Shown here in pieces: positions 45,108-53,972 of a stretch of 64,000 nt of DNA. The translations under genes and the position numbers were made by a program. The first letter of the stretch is position 1, and each line of letters begins with the position of its first letter. The DNA comes from Chloropicon primus (lineage: Eukaryota > Chlorophyta > Chloropicophyceae > Chloropicales > Chloropicaceae), in assembly GCA_023205875.1 (NCBI GenBank), contig CP060760.1, positions 124,001 through 188,000 of the forward strand, given 5' to 3'. A model generated the notes under the pieces. It did not search any database. It was not told the DNA's origin and was given only the letters and a program-made list of their open reading frames with translations.

Positions 45108-45757
45108 CGGGGCCACGCTTCAAAAGTGTTCCTTTCCTCCCTCGATCCAAAAGAAAAGACCTTCCGAGCGTCAATTCGCTCGAGGCAGGTGTCGTTGGAA
45201 AGATCTCGAGACGAAGATTCACCTGGTATCGTCGACGCAAGAATTCTCGCTCTCCTCCCCCCTCTGATCCGCCTCTCCTCACTTCCCTCCCTTTTGCTTC
45301 GTCGCTTCGGGTGCGTTGGTGCGTTCATCCCAGGGACACGATTGATCGTTTCTGGCGGGGACCAGGATCCTCCTGGCTTCAAGGTGAGCGGGTTTATCGA
45401 TACTAAAGGGGACGGGAAGGGAGATGAGAAGCGTTGGTTGGAATCTTCGTGTCTTTGTCTTTCCAAAGAGCCCTCACTTGACAAGAATGGCTTCGTGGTG
45501 AGGATGTTGTGAGGAACTGAAACGAGTGATCTTTGCCTTGCCTTGGTGCTGCCCAGGGGATACAGGAGCACAGGAGAGGGAGGGACGGAAGCACTGGGGG
45601 TGGCGACGGGAGGGAGCGGCCTCGGAGGGAGAACGTAGTGAGAGAGAACCTCGCGGCGTTTCGACTGACTCACCTCGGTCGACGATTTTGTGTGCAGTGA
45701 GAACGCTGTTCTGCATAACCCATTCGAACGGGACAGTTTGGAAGACAAACGAAGAGC
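45108..45757. promoter_or_regulatory. Divergent promoter region with two oppositely oriented 5' motifs
   Basis: About 650 bp between SDS22 (minus) and the TLC-domain gene (plus). A minus-oriented motif copy (45176-45202) points to SDS22; a plus-oriented copy (45459-45483, CTTTCCAAAGAGCCCTCACTTGACA) points to the TLC gene. No coding sequence supported between them. Confidence 0.5.
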
Positions 45758-46537
45758 ATGGACTTGCTGGGAGCACTGGGCGAATGGAAGGCCATGGTGG
45801 GAGGTGCCTTGGCGGGAGGGAAGGAGGAAAAGTTCAGCGGGGCGTTCGACTTTGATGAGGAACAGGTGGAGCTGCTGAAGTTCACCGGGACAATATCCCT
45901 GGTGGGTTTTACCCTCTTCATGGTGCTGAGGTTCGTGTTCCTGAGGCACCTTTCCGCAGATTTCAGCAACCGCTGCGTTTCGATTTTGCACAATTTTGTT
46001 GCCCTGGCCTACTCTGTGTATCTCGTCAACTGGAGCGACCCTTTCGCAGACGTGGGGAGGGCGTCCACTCCCCTGGAGGCAAAGGCCTTGGCGATCAGCT
46101 TGGGCTACTTCTCGTACGACTTTTTGGTGTGCCTCTTCATCGAGGATGACATCACGGCCCACTTGCACCACGTTGTCTCGATATCAGGCCTGGTCTTGGG
46201 CTCCATCTACAAGAGGGGAGGGTACGAGCTCATCGTTTGCATGGTGATGGCAGAGTCGACGGGCCCCATGATGCACCTGAACTATCTCTTCAAGGAGCTC
46301 AAGCACACTGGGTCTCACGTGACGGCCAACAAGACGGCGTTCTCCGTCATCTTCTTCGTGGCTCGCATCCTCTTCGGGCCAGTCCTTGTGTACCACACGG
46401 TGAGGTCCCCCACCTCACCAATACTCGTCAAACTGTCCGGAGTGGCCCTAGAGGTCGTCAGCGTGTTTTGGTTCTACAAGCTGGTGAAGATCTTCATCTA
46501 CAAGATGAGAGGTGGGAAGCAGGCGAAGAAGGACTGA
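45758..46537 (+). CDS. TLC-domain multipass membrane protein
   Basis: A 259-aa protein of the TRAM-LAG1-CLN8 (TLC) superfamily, which includes ceramide synthases and TMEM-type lipid regulators. It has ~6 hydrophobic helices; the core is HNFVALAYSVYLVNWSDPF, then LAISLGYFSYDFLVCLFIED and TAHLHHVVSISGLVLGSIY, with the paired His typical of the domain, then AESTGPMMHLNYLFKEL. It lacks the Hox-like and catalytic extensions of LAG1 ceramide synthases and resembles the shorter TMEM56/TMEM136 (TLCD) group. The end has a dilysine-type KKD motif (KQAKKD), compatible with ER retention. Enzymatic activity is not predictable. Confidence 0.88.
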   Translation: MDLLGALGEWKAMVGGALAGGKEEKFSGAFDFDEEQVELLKFTGTISLVGFTLFMVLRFVFLRHLSADFSNRCVSILHNFVALAYSVYLVNWSDPFADVGRASTPLEAKALAISLGYFSYDFLVCLFIEDDITAHLHHVVSISGLVLGSIYKRGGYELIVCMVMAESTGPMMHLNYLFKELKHTGSHVTANKTAFSVIFFVARILFGPVLVYHTVRSPTSPILVKLSGVALEVVSVFWFYKLVKIFIYKMRGGKQAKKD

Positions 46538-47046
46538 GGCACCAAGTCTGAGTCCGATCCATCGGCAGACCCAAAGCCCTCGACTGGATACTTGATGCGA
46601 CAGAGGCGTGTTGCGAATATCGAGATGGATATGGATCGAGGAGGAGAGAGGAGGGACACAAGGGATGCCACTTCGGAGCAACGTTGTCGTTTCCTTTCAT
46701 GTACCGTTACCCTCACCTAAGTTTATCCTTGCTTGCTCTCGTTCACCGCCAACTCCTCGGCTTCGGCTCGTCTCTGAAATCACCAATCACCTGATCACCA
46801 ATCAATCATCAATCACGTTCATCGGTCGGTCGTTCCTGTCAAGCAAAGGCTTTTTCGAAAGAGGGAGATGCGATTCATCCGGCATTTCCTCCCACCACCT
46901 CCCCCCTCCTCGTCCTCGGACCTCCCTCCATCGCCAAACCTCGCCATCCCCTCCCCTTGCCTTCCCTCGCCTCGGCTGGTTTCCAGCAGAGCAAACCAGC
47001 AGCAGGGTGACGGCGCAAACGACGGCGAAGGGGTTTGCGTGACACA
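46538..47046. other. Spacer upstream of UTP18
   Basis: About 509 bp between same-strand genes. Contains a minus-oriented copy of the dispersed motif at 46839-46861 (GTCAAGCAAAGGCTTTTTCGAAAG), the only copy not oriented toward the nearest start codon, and AATCACCAATCA-type short repeats near 46778-46815. No coding sequence supported. Confidence 0.45.
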
Positions 47047-48681
47047 ATGGCGAGAACGAGGAGCGCTGCTCGCGACAAGGACGACGGCGAGGGGGAGGGG
47101 GAGGTCCGCGTCGAAGACCTCCGCGGGATCAGTGAGAACTTGGTCCTCGGTTCGAGTCCTGGGAAGCGCAAGTCTCGCAAGAAAGCATCGCGGGTTGATG
47201 ATGATGTTGTTGTTGTTGATGATGATGATGATGATGATGGAGAGGGGAAGCGGAAGAGGAGGAAGGAGGCGACGCGAGCGGCGGAGTTGGAGGACGAGCT
47301 GTTCGGTCGGCCGACGTTCGCTCCGTCTGCGGAGGACGAGGACGACAAGGCGACGACTTCTGGTGACGCGGAGCCGGAGGCTCTTTTCGTGATCGACACA
47401 GAGGGTGGACGAGAGACGGCAGCAGTGGAGGAGGAGGAGGGCGGGGCGAAGGCGAGGAAGCCGGCTTGGGTGGACGAGGGGGAGGAGGATGTCGTAGTGG
47501 ACCTGGTGGGCGAGTCGCGCCGCCGAAAGCTTCGGAAAGACATTGGGGAGAACCAAGTCGGCGGGAGTGTCTTCGCAGAGAGGCTGAGGGAGAAGTACAA
47601 GGAGCTGGGCAAGGGGAGCCACTCGTGGGCGGAGCTGTCGTCCAAGTCGAGATCGGCAGAGGGGGAGGAGAGGGCCAAGGACGCGCTGCTGAGGCAGACG
47701 GGAAGTCTGCTGTCGAGGCGGACCTCCGTCCTCCAGCCTCAGGTCGTTGAGGCGACGAGGGTGAAGGACGGGAACGTCGTCGAGCCGGCGAGCTGCGTCC
47801 TTCAGGCGATCGATTTCCACCCCAAGTCTCTCCTCATGCTCACTGCGGGCTTCGACAAGATGCTTCGATTGTTCGACGTCGATGGGGTCCACAATCCAAA
47901 GGTCAGGGCGGCCTTCTTCGAGGACCTGCCGATCAGGAGGGCCAAGTTCATCGACGAGCAGAGCGTCCTTTGCACGGGAAGGAGGCCGTACTGCTACAAG
48001 TTCAACGTCGAGACCGGCTCGATCGAGAAGCTTTCGGGGATCTCGGGGTTCGAGAGGTCCAGCCTGGAGAACTTTTCCGTGAGCACGGAGCTCAAGTGTC
48101 TGTCGTTCTTGGGGCGCAACGGCGAGGTCACGCTGGTCTCGTCCAAGACCAACAGGAAGGTGGCGGATCTCAGGGTCGACCACCGGGCGACCTGCGCCGC
48201 CTTCACCTCGGACAGGGAGCTTATCGCGACGACGAGCAAGGGGGAGGTGAGCCGGTGGGACCTTCGCACCTACAGGTGCCTGGACAGGTTCGTCGACGAG
48301 GGGAACCTGAACGCCACGTCCCTGGCGGTTCACCCCTCTTGGTGCGCCATAGGGTCGGAGAGCGGGGTCGTCAACGTGTACTCGGGGGGACTGTCGTCCA
48401 GCAAGCCAAAGAAGGCGATCATGAACCTCACGACCAAGGTCGACGCCCTGTCCTTTGACCAGACCGGGTCGATCCTCGCCATGTCGTCCTCCATGAAGAG
48501 AGACTCCCTGAGGCTGGTGCACCTCCCCACCTGCACGGTCTTCGCCAACTGGCCCACGTCCAAGACCCCGCTCCACTACGTTCACTGCACGGCCTTCAGC
48601 CCGTCGACCGGCTACGTCGCCGTCGGCAACGCGAGAGGAAAGTGCCTCCTCTACAGGCTCAGCCACTTCCCGGAGGGCTAG
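47047..48681 (+). CDS. UTP18: UTP18, WD40 component of the small-subunit processome
   Basis: Nucleolar U3 snoRNP protein of the UTP-B complex needed for 18S rRNA maturation. The 544-aa product has an acidic, Lys-rich N-terminus with a DDDVVVVDDDDDDD run encoded by a GAT/GTT repeat, a conserved helical segment (FAERLREKYKELG; WAEL), then WD40 repeats: VLQAIDFHPKSLLMLTAGFD, LRLFDVDGVHNPKVRAAFFE, GEVTLVSSKTNRKVADLRVD, TTSKGEVSRWDLRTYRCLDR. The last repeat SLRLVHLPTCTVFANWPTSK then TPLHYV and GNARGKCLLYRLSHF is characteristic of UTP18. ATG 47047 is used since the frame upstream begins at TTG. Confidence 0.95.
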   Translation: MARTRSAARDKDDGEGEGEVRVEDLRGISENLVLGSSPGKRKSRKKASRVDDDVVVVDDDDDDDGEGKRKRRKEATRAAELEDELFGRPTFAPSAEDEDDKATTSGDAEPEALFVIDTEGGRETAAVEEEEGGAKARKPAWVDEGEEDVVVDLVGESRRRKLRKDIGENQVGGSVFAERLREKYKELGKGSHSWAELSSKSRSAEGEERAKDALLRQTGSLLSRRTSVLQPQVVEATRVKDGNVVEPASCVLQAIDFHPKSLLMLTAGFDKMLRLFDVDGVHNPKVRAAFFEDLPIRRAKFIDEQSVLCTGRRPYCYKFNVETGSIEKLSGISGFERSSLENFSVSTELKCLSFLGRNGEVTLVSSKTNRKVADLRVDHRATCAAFTSDRELIATTSKGEVSRWDLRTYRCLDRFVDEGNLNATSLAVHPSWCAIGSESGVVNVYSGGLSSSKPKKAIMNLTTKVDALSFDQTGSILAMSSSMKRDSLRLVHLPTCTVFANWPTSKTPLHYVHCTAFSPSTGYVAVGNARGKCLLYRLSHFPEG

Positions 48682-48761
48682 GACGACGACCTGACTGGAG
48701 GTTGGAGGATCGGGAGCGCGAGTAATTTATGTTTTCTTATATATTAGATATCTTCGCCTGG

Positions 48762-48938
48762 TCATCTGATCAGGAGAACGATCTTTGCGTTCTCCGTCAC
48801 CGCGTTTTGCACGGACTTCTGCAACCTTCCCAGAGAAAATTTGTTCACCATCCTTGGGGACATCTTCCAAGCCACTGCGGCGCAGATGCAAGCGAACACG
48901 CCCACTTGCGCGTATGTCACGACCTCCTCGTCCTTCAT
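48762..48938 (-). CDS. Small single-pass membrane protein, hypothetical
   Basis: A 58-aa frame (ATG 48938) with one hydrophobic helix (YAQVGVFACICAAVAWKM) followed by a basic/amphipathic stretch (NKFSLGRLQKSVQNAV). The frame stays open upstream to a GTG at 48983 (NRTNPFGRSM), so a further spliced 5' exon is possible: the upstream bases TTTTGCAG form an acceptor-like site. It converges on UTP18 with ~80 bp between stops. Family not recognised; size and layout would fit a small organellar membrane subunit, but this is a guess. Confidence 0.4.
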   Translation of the reverse strand: MKDEEVVTYAQVGVFACICAAVAWKMSPRMVNKFSLGRLQKSVQNAVTENAKIVLLIR

Positions 48939-49426
48939 CGACCGCCCGAAAGGGTTAGTCCGATTCTGCAAAACCTTTTCCACGTCACCCGTCCCTCCTG
49001 TAACAGCAGCACCAGGCAGCTCCCAATCTCTCCTCTTGCGATGAGCTAATCAATCTGGCTCATTGATTGTTGAAAAAATCTGAAACGACAAACGAAGCAG
49101 CTCGCGTTTGTTTGGGGCGAAGGCGAAGGTGAGTTGGCGGACGAGAGCGACGACGACGACGACGACGACGGGGTTCGAGAACAGGCGCGAGTCGAGGAGT
49201 CAAACGCCTTGCCTTTTCCTCTTTCGTCTCACCCCTCGGTCAAACGGAGTGAACTGAAACGACGACGATTCTTCGTCCTCATCATCTAAACATCAGCTTC
49301 TTCACCTCCAACGCGGTTTGGCAGAGGGCGGAGGCGAGGGGTGGCATCGATCGGGACGTGTTCGAGGGTCTTTCCGCTTCTTCTACGACTCGAGCGCTTC
49401 CGCTTCTTCCGCGACCTTCGATCTCT

Positions 49427-49465
<39 letters not shown>

Positions 49466-49500
49466 GCGAAGACGTTCGACGAAACGGTCGTCGAGAGGAG
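48939..49500. other. Intergenic region
   Basis: About 560 bp between divergent small ORFs. It contains a GAC/GAG trimer run (49145-49170), a CT repeat (49423-49449) and CG dinucleotides (49450-49464). No confident gene; any 5' exon of the minus-strand ORF would lie here. Confidence 0.35.
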
Positions 49501-49893
49501 ATGCTGAGGTCGTCGAGGTCGTCGAGGTGCCTGGCGACGGAGGAGGTGGAGGGGGAGTGGCACGTGGTCAGGGGCTACGGGTCGTCGTCCTCGTCGTCGT
49601 CCTCGGGGAGGAAGGGGCGAGGGTCTCGAAGCCTGAGCAAGAATCTTAGCATCCAGCTCATCACTCTCGCAGCTGTGAACCGCAGCATAAACTCGCAGCA
49701 GGACAACCTGGAGAGGATGAGGGAGCGGATAACTTCGTCTTCGTCACCGCCCCCCTCCTCGGTGGTGTGCGACCTCGCCACGTCGGACCTCTCACTCGAC
49801 CCTCTCCAGGTCTTCCAGTGCTTCGACGACGCGATCGTGAACATCGACGCCCAGGTCAAGAAGTTCCATCAAGCTTTTTATTTGTTCGAGTAG
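49501..49893 (+). CDS. Small hypothetical helical protein
   Basis: A 130-aa ORF from ATG 49501, upstream of which the frame runs through CT/CG repeats and is not protein-like. The N-terminus is Ser/Arg-rich with a Ser run encoded by TCG repeats ([10 protein letters not shown]). Residues ~45-80 (SIQLITLAAVNRSINSQQDN then LERMRER) and ~105-130 (VFQCFDDAIVNIDAQVKKFH) look amphipathic helical, as in small coiled-coil complex subunits. Ends 90 bp before the TAF4 stop on the other strand. No family recognised. Confidence 0.5.
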   Translation: MLRSSRSSRCLATEEVEGEWHVVRGYGSSSSSSSSGRKGRGSRSLSKNLSIQLITLAAVNRSINSQQDNLERMRERITSSSSPPPSSVVCDLATSDLSLDPLQVFQCFDDAIVNIDAQVKKFHQAFYLFE

Positions 49894-49982
49894 GTCTCCT
49901 ATTATAACTCTCGTCGTCGCGAGCCGTGTAACATTATACTCCCAAAGGTTTCTGGTTCTACCGCGCTTGCACGCGCACTTCG

Positions 49983-52169
49983 TCACTGCTGGTCCAGCTG
50001 CATCAGCCACTTGGAGTCCTTGTACCTCCAGTCCCGCCTCAGCACCAGCAAGATGTCGTCCACGGTGATGCTCCTGTTCTCGACGGACCCGCTCGATTGC
50101 GCAAATCTCTTCAGGAGGCTGGACTTGTCGAGCAGGGTCCCGGACTTGCCCGCGGCGGACTTGGTGGGCGTGGACTTCTTCGCCCCGCTCCCCCACTTGT
50201 TCCACTTGGCGTCCGCGCCTCCGAGGACGGCCATGGTGGCCGCATTCGCGTCCTTGGCCAGCTTCTTCTTGTCCTCCTCCTCGATGAGCTTGTCCAGCTT
50301 CTCCTTGGTGGTGTCGTCCATGTCCTTCTTGCTCTTCTTCTTCTCTCCCTCCTTCAGCAAAGCGGCCTTCTCTGCGTTCTGCTTGGCCTTGGTCGCCGCA
50401 AACTCCCTCCTGTAGATCGCCGCCACTTCCTTCCTGGGGTCGTTCGTCAGGTTCACCATTCCGGACTTGACGAAGGGGATGGTCCTGGACGACATCACGT
50501 CCTTGGCTTTCGCCATGATGCTCCTCAAGTGAATCTCCACGCCTTCCGCCAGGGTCTCGAGCGCCCCAGCGTCGATGTCCAACCCAAAGAGCTTCAGGGA
50601 CTCGTTCACCATTCTCTTCTTCATCGCATGCGTAAAGATTCCGTCGTTGCTCTCGACGTACTGGTCCATGTAGGTCTTGATCCCCCTCCTCACGGGCTTG
50701 TGATCAAACACTTGCGCCGCAGCCAAGGCGTGCCCATTGTTGTTTTCTGCCGCCAACTGAGCTGTCCTCTCTGCCGCAGCTTTCCTCTTGGCGGCCGCTG
50801 TCTGCTTCCCCCTCACGACTTTCTTGGGCTTCTTCGCGGCGCTGGAGGCTTGCTCCGCCGGATCACCGTCGCTCCCCGCCCTGCGCTTCTTTCCCTTCGC
50901 TTGGCCCTTCTTCTGGCTGGGACTCAGGCCGTCCTCCGATTGCGGACTCTGCTGCTGGCCCGGAGGAAGCTGCTGCTGCTGCTGGCCGTAAAAGCCTTGG
51001 GGGTTCCCCCCCGGTGGGTACATGGACCCTTGGGCAGCCATGTAGTTTTGCTGCTGCATCCTTTGCCTCGCCTTCTTCTCCCTGTCCTTGTGGTAAATAA
51101 AAATGTAGATCACCCTCCTCCACAAGTACTCCAGGGTTTGGTGCCCCACCAAACGCAGCAGGGCCTTCAGGGCCTGCGTCTGGAGCTTGAAGTGGGCCGC
51201 CGGGGTCGACTTCTGGATTGCGAAGCCGAAGTTCACGTAAAGCGCGATGCACTTCATGTGGGTCTGGCTCCCCCTCTGCCGTTGAGACTGGTGCATCTCG
51301 TAAAGCACCAGCTTGAGAAAGTAGCCGGTGTACGCCACCTGAATCTTCTCAAACTTGTCAGGCCCGAGGACGTGCTCCTTCATGATCTTCAGAGTATGCT
51401 CCTGAAGCGTTTTGATCTGCTTCTCCTTTCCGTTGGTCTTGAGCTTCTCCAGGCCGTTTACGTACTCCCGAGCCACCCTCTGGACCCTCTCCAGGCGCTG
51501 GACATCGCTCTTGTCGTTCTGGATGTGCGCCCCCATCAGCTTGAGAGAGCACAAGGCGATGTCGTACTTTGGCGCAGCGTTGTAGAACTCCGTCAGCATC
51601 TGAAAGCTCGGCCCCCCGACGCCCCCGTAAAACGGGTAGGCCAAGAGTATCCTCTCAATGTTCTCCGGAGTGGGAAGCGGCTTGCTTTTTAATATGGTCG
51701 CCAAGGCCTCGTTCATCACCTGCTGCGGCGTCCCCCTCTGCGGCTGCCCCCCGACCCCCGGCTGGTCCGGCGCCATCGCCGGCCTGTACTGCTGCATTGG
51801 CATGCCCTGGCTCGTGGACGCCACCAAGAAAGGGTCCGGCTCCTGCATGCTCCTCTGCCTCGTCAGCCTGTAGTGCGCGGTGTCCTGCTGCGGCGGAGGG
51901 GCGTGCCCCATGCTCTGGGGCGGCATCATCATCTGCTGCGGGTGGTACCCGTGCTGCCTCGCGGCCGCGTACTGCTGCTGCATCTGCGCCGCGGCTCCTT
52001 GCGGGCCTCCCCTCTGAGGCTGCTGCTGCACGTACGATGGGGGATAGTTCGGGTACCTTCCCATGGGTGGCGCACCCATGGGTGTCGGGTCCCCGTACAG
52101 ATGCGCGTGCCCGTCGCTTTCCATCACCATCTTCGCCGCCTCATCGAAAGGGTCCGGGTGCCCTGCCAT
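49983..52169 (-). CDS. TAF4: TAF4, TFIID subunit
   Basis: TBP-associated factor 4, a core TFIID scaffold that pairs with TAF12 through a histone fold. The 728-aa protein has a Gln/Pro/Met-rich N-terminus (~1-165; poly-Q, PPQ and HAPPPQQ stretches), a helical middle (~170-365) ending EYLWRRVIYIFIYHK, a second Gln/Pro-rich and basic linker, then the TAF4 C-terminal domain (~505-728): FTHAMKKRMVNESLKLFGLD, ETLAEGVEIHLRSIM, then AANAATMAV-like KDANAATMAVLGGADAKWNK and the end RSITVDDILLVLRRDWRYKD then SKWLMQL, which parallels plant TAF4 closely. The middle region is not obviously the TAFH or RST domain of other TAF4s. ATG 52169 is chosen; the frame upstream has only GTG. Two motif copies lie upstream. 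Confidence 0.88.
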   Translation of the reverse strand: MAGHPDPFDEAAKMVMESDGHAHLYGDPTPMGAPPMGRYPNYPPSYVQQQPQRGGPQGAAAQMQQQYAAARQHGYHPQQMMMPPQSMGHAPPPQQDTAHYRLTRQRSMQEPDPFLVASTSQGMPMQQYRPAMAPDQPGVGGQPQRGTPQQVMNEALATILKSKPLPTPENIERILLAYPFYGGVGGPSFQMLTEFYNAAPKYDIALCSLKLMGAHIQNDKSDVQRLERVQRVAREYVNGLEKLKTNGKEKQIKTLQEHTLKIMKEHVLGPDKFEKIQVAYTGYFLKLVLYEMHQSQRQRGSQTHMKCIALYVNFGFAIQKSTPAAHFKLQTQALKALLRLVGHQTLEYLWRRVIYIFIYHKDREKKARQRMQQQNYMAAQGSMYPPGGNPQGFYGQQQQQLPPGQQQSPQSEDGLSPSQKKGQAKGKKRRAGSDGDPAEQASSAAKKPKKVVRGKQTAAAKRKAAAERTAQLAAENNNGHALAAAQVFDHKPVRRGIKTYMDQYVESNDGIFTHAMKKRMVNESLKLFGLDIDAGALETLAEGVEIHLRSIMAKAKDVMSSRTIPFVKSGMVNLTNDPRKEVAAIYRREFAATKAKQNAEKAALLKEGEKKKSKKDMDDTTKEKLDKLIEEEDKKKLAKDANAATMAVLGGADAKWNKWGSGAKKSTPTKSAAGKSGTLLDKSSLLKRFAQSSGSVENRSITVDDILLVLRRDWRYKDSKWLMQLDQQ

Positions 52170-53169
52170 CCTTCTCCAACGCGGACGAGCAAGCACGGGC
52201 GAGTTCTAAAAACCTTTCGCGCCAACAAAAAACGAAAAGGGACGCCTTGTTCGAAAGTCCAGACGAGAGAGAGTCACACGGCAGAGGTCCAGTCCCATCA
52301 GACTGCCCTCCCGCAGACTCCTCTCCCTCCTCCCCGTCCTCCTCCTCTCGCGATCGCCGAGCTGGCCTTCCTCCTCGAAGCGAAACCCAAAACACCGAAC
52401 GCGTTCCTTGCTCCAATCCTTCGACCGAGGGGTCTTTCGAAAGCCCAGGAGACGCCCTCTCGCACTCTCCGCCTCGAACTCCCTCCCTCCCTCCCGCCGC
52501 TCCCCGCTCGAGACACCCCCTCCCCTCCCTCAAAACCAACCAACCCTTCGCATCAAGAGCAAAAGCAAAACCTTTCCCGTCAGTAACCCTCCACCCTGGA
52601 CGCCATTCTTTTCAAGTGAGGGGTCTTTGGAAAGCCCAAGAGAAGCCCTCTCGCCCTCTTCCCGTCCCCTTCCCAACCCCGCACCCCCTCGTACCAAAAA
52701 ACCGTCCTCAAACCTCACCTCTTCCTCGCGTTCCTCGTCGTGATCGATCGGGCGCGTTTTTTGGGAAACATTTTCGGAGTGTATGATAACACGTTTTTGG
52801 AGTGTACCCCGCCGCCGCCACAAAACCTATTTCCCTCCCCTCAAGATGGAATTAGCACTCGAGAAAAGGAAGCGAAAATGAATTGCGAAAAAAAAGAAGG
52901 CGTCGGCGGAGGAGAGAGAGAGACAGAGGGGGCGCACCTTTGAAGGTAAGTTAACTTTGGCTTGCGTTTTGGTGACGGTGACGAGGGGAAGGTGTGGTGA
53001 AGGAGCACACGGATCGATCCGCCTTGTTGTGTTCTTTCCAACGACCCGCTTCGTGGAAAAGCTCGACCAAGGGTGAGGAACTTACACCCCTCTTTGTTGT
53101 TCTGCTTGTTGTTCCTTTGGCGATGGGTAGGCGAGGTAGTGAAGAGAGTTGAGAAAGGAGCAAGACACA
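52170..53169. promoter_or_regulatory. 1-kb divergent promoter region with duplicated 5' blocks
   Basis: Lies between TAF4 (minus) and uS19 (plus). Two minus-oriented motif copies (52420-52445 and 52611-52635), each in a related C-rich block, precede TAF4; one plus-oriented copy (53033-53059, CTTTCCAACGACCCGCTTCG) precedes uS19 by ~110 bp. An in-frame minus ORF over part of it is compositional. No gene supported. Confidence 0.55.
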
Positions 53170-53837
53170 ATGGCTGACGGTCAACCAAAGAGGAGAACAT
53201 TCCGCAAGTTCACGTTCAGGGGCATCGACCTCGAACAGCTTCTTGACATGAACAAGAACGAGCTCGTGGACCTGTTCTGTGCCAGACCTAGGAGAAAGTA
53301 AGTGTCGCGTCGTTCGGTCCAACCCAACGCAACCCAAGCGACGAGGAGGAGGAGGAGGAGGAGGAGGAGGAGGACGTCGTTGATGATGCTCGTGTCCTTC
53401 CTCGATCACCCGCGCGCCTCCGTTTGCTGATGGGGAACGAACGAACGAACGAACGAATGAACGTCGTTTGCTGATGCGAATTTTTCTTTTTTGCTTGGTT
53501 ACGTTTGTCTCTCCCTGTGTGCGTTTTCAGGTTCCAGCGTGGCTTGAAGAGAAAGGCCCACGCCTTGATCAAGAAGCTTAACAAGGCCAAGAAGGATGCC
53601 CCAGCCGGAGAGAAGCCAGAGGCTGTTAGAACCCACCTGAGGAACATGATCATTGTTCCAGAGATGATCGGATCTGTCGTCGGTGTGTACAACGGAAAGA
53701 GCTTCAACCAGGTCGAAATCAAGCCTGAGATGCTCGGACATTACTTGGGAGAGTTCTCCATTACTTACAAGCCAACCGCTCACGGAAGGCCAGGTATTGG
53801 TTCCTCCACCTCTTCCCGCTTCATTCCATTGAAGTAA
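53170..53837 (+). CDS. RPS15: 40S ribosomal protein S15 (uS19), 2 exons
   Basis: Small-subunit head protein near the decoding site. Exons 53170-53297 and 53531-53837 join in phase 2 across a 233-bp GT-AG intron into 144 aa: [20 protein letters not shown] with [20 protein letters not shown], then [76 protein letters not shown] and the C-terminal SSRFIPLK. Full-length for the family. The intron carries a GGA trimer repeat (53344-53373) and a GAAC tetramer repeat (53437-53462). Codon choice (AGA, GGA, CCA) is that of a highly expressed gene, like RPLP0. Confidence 0.98.
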
Positions 53838-53972
53838 GAGGACGGGTTTACGTGCTCTAAAACGTTATATTGTAAGCAAACTTAGGGAAATTATAACAGA
53901 ACCGATGGCCGAAAGGATCGTGCCTGACGAGGAGTACGCTCAACTCCATAGATATGAATACGAATACCAGGA

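Noticed and set aside
46819-48666. 615-codon minus-strand frame opposite UTP18
   Set aside because: Antisense frame kept open by GC-rich codon bias; composition (Arg/Val/Leu/His) is not protein-like and the plus strand clearly encodes UTP18.
50097-51692. 531-codon plus-strand frame opposite TAF4
   Set aside because: Same effect: a Leu/His/Arg-rich antisense translation with no recognisable domain.
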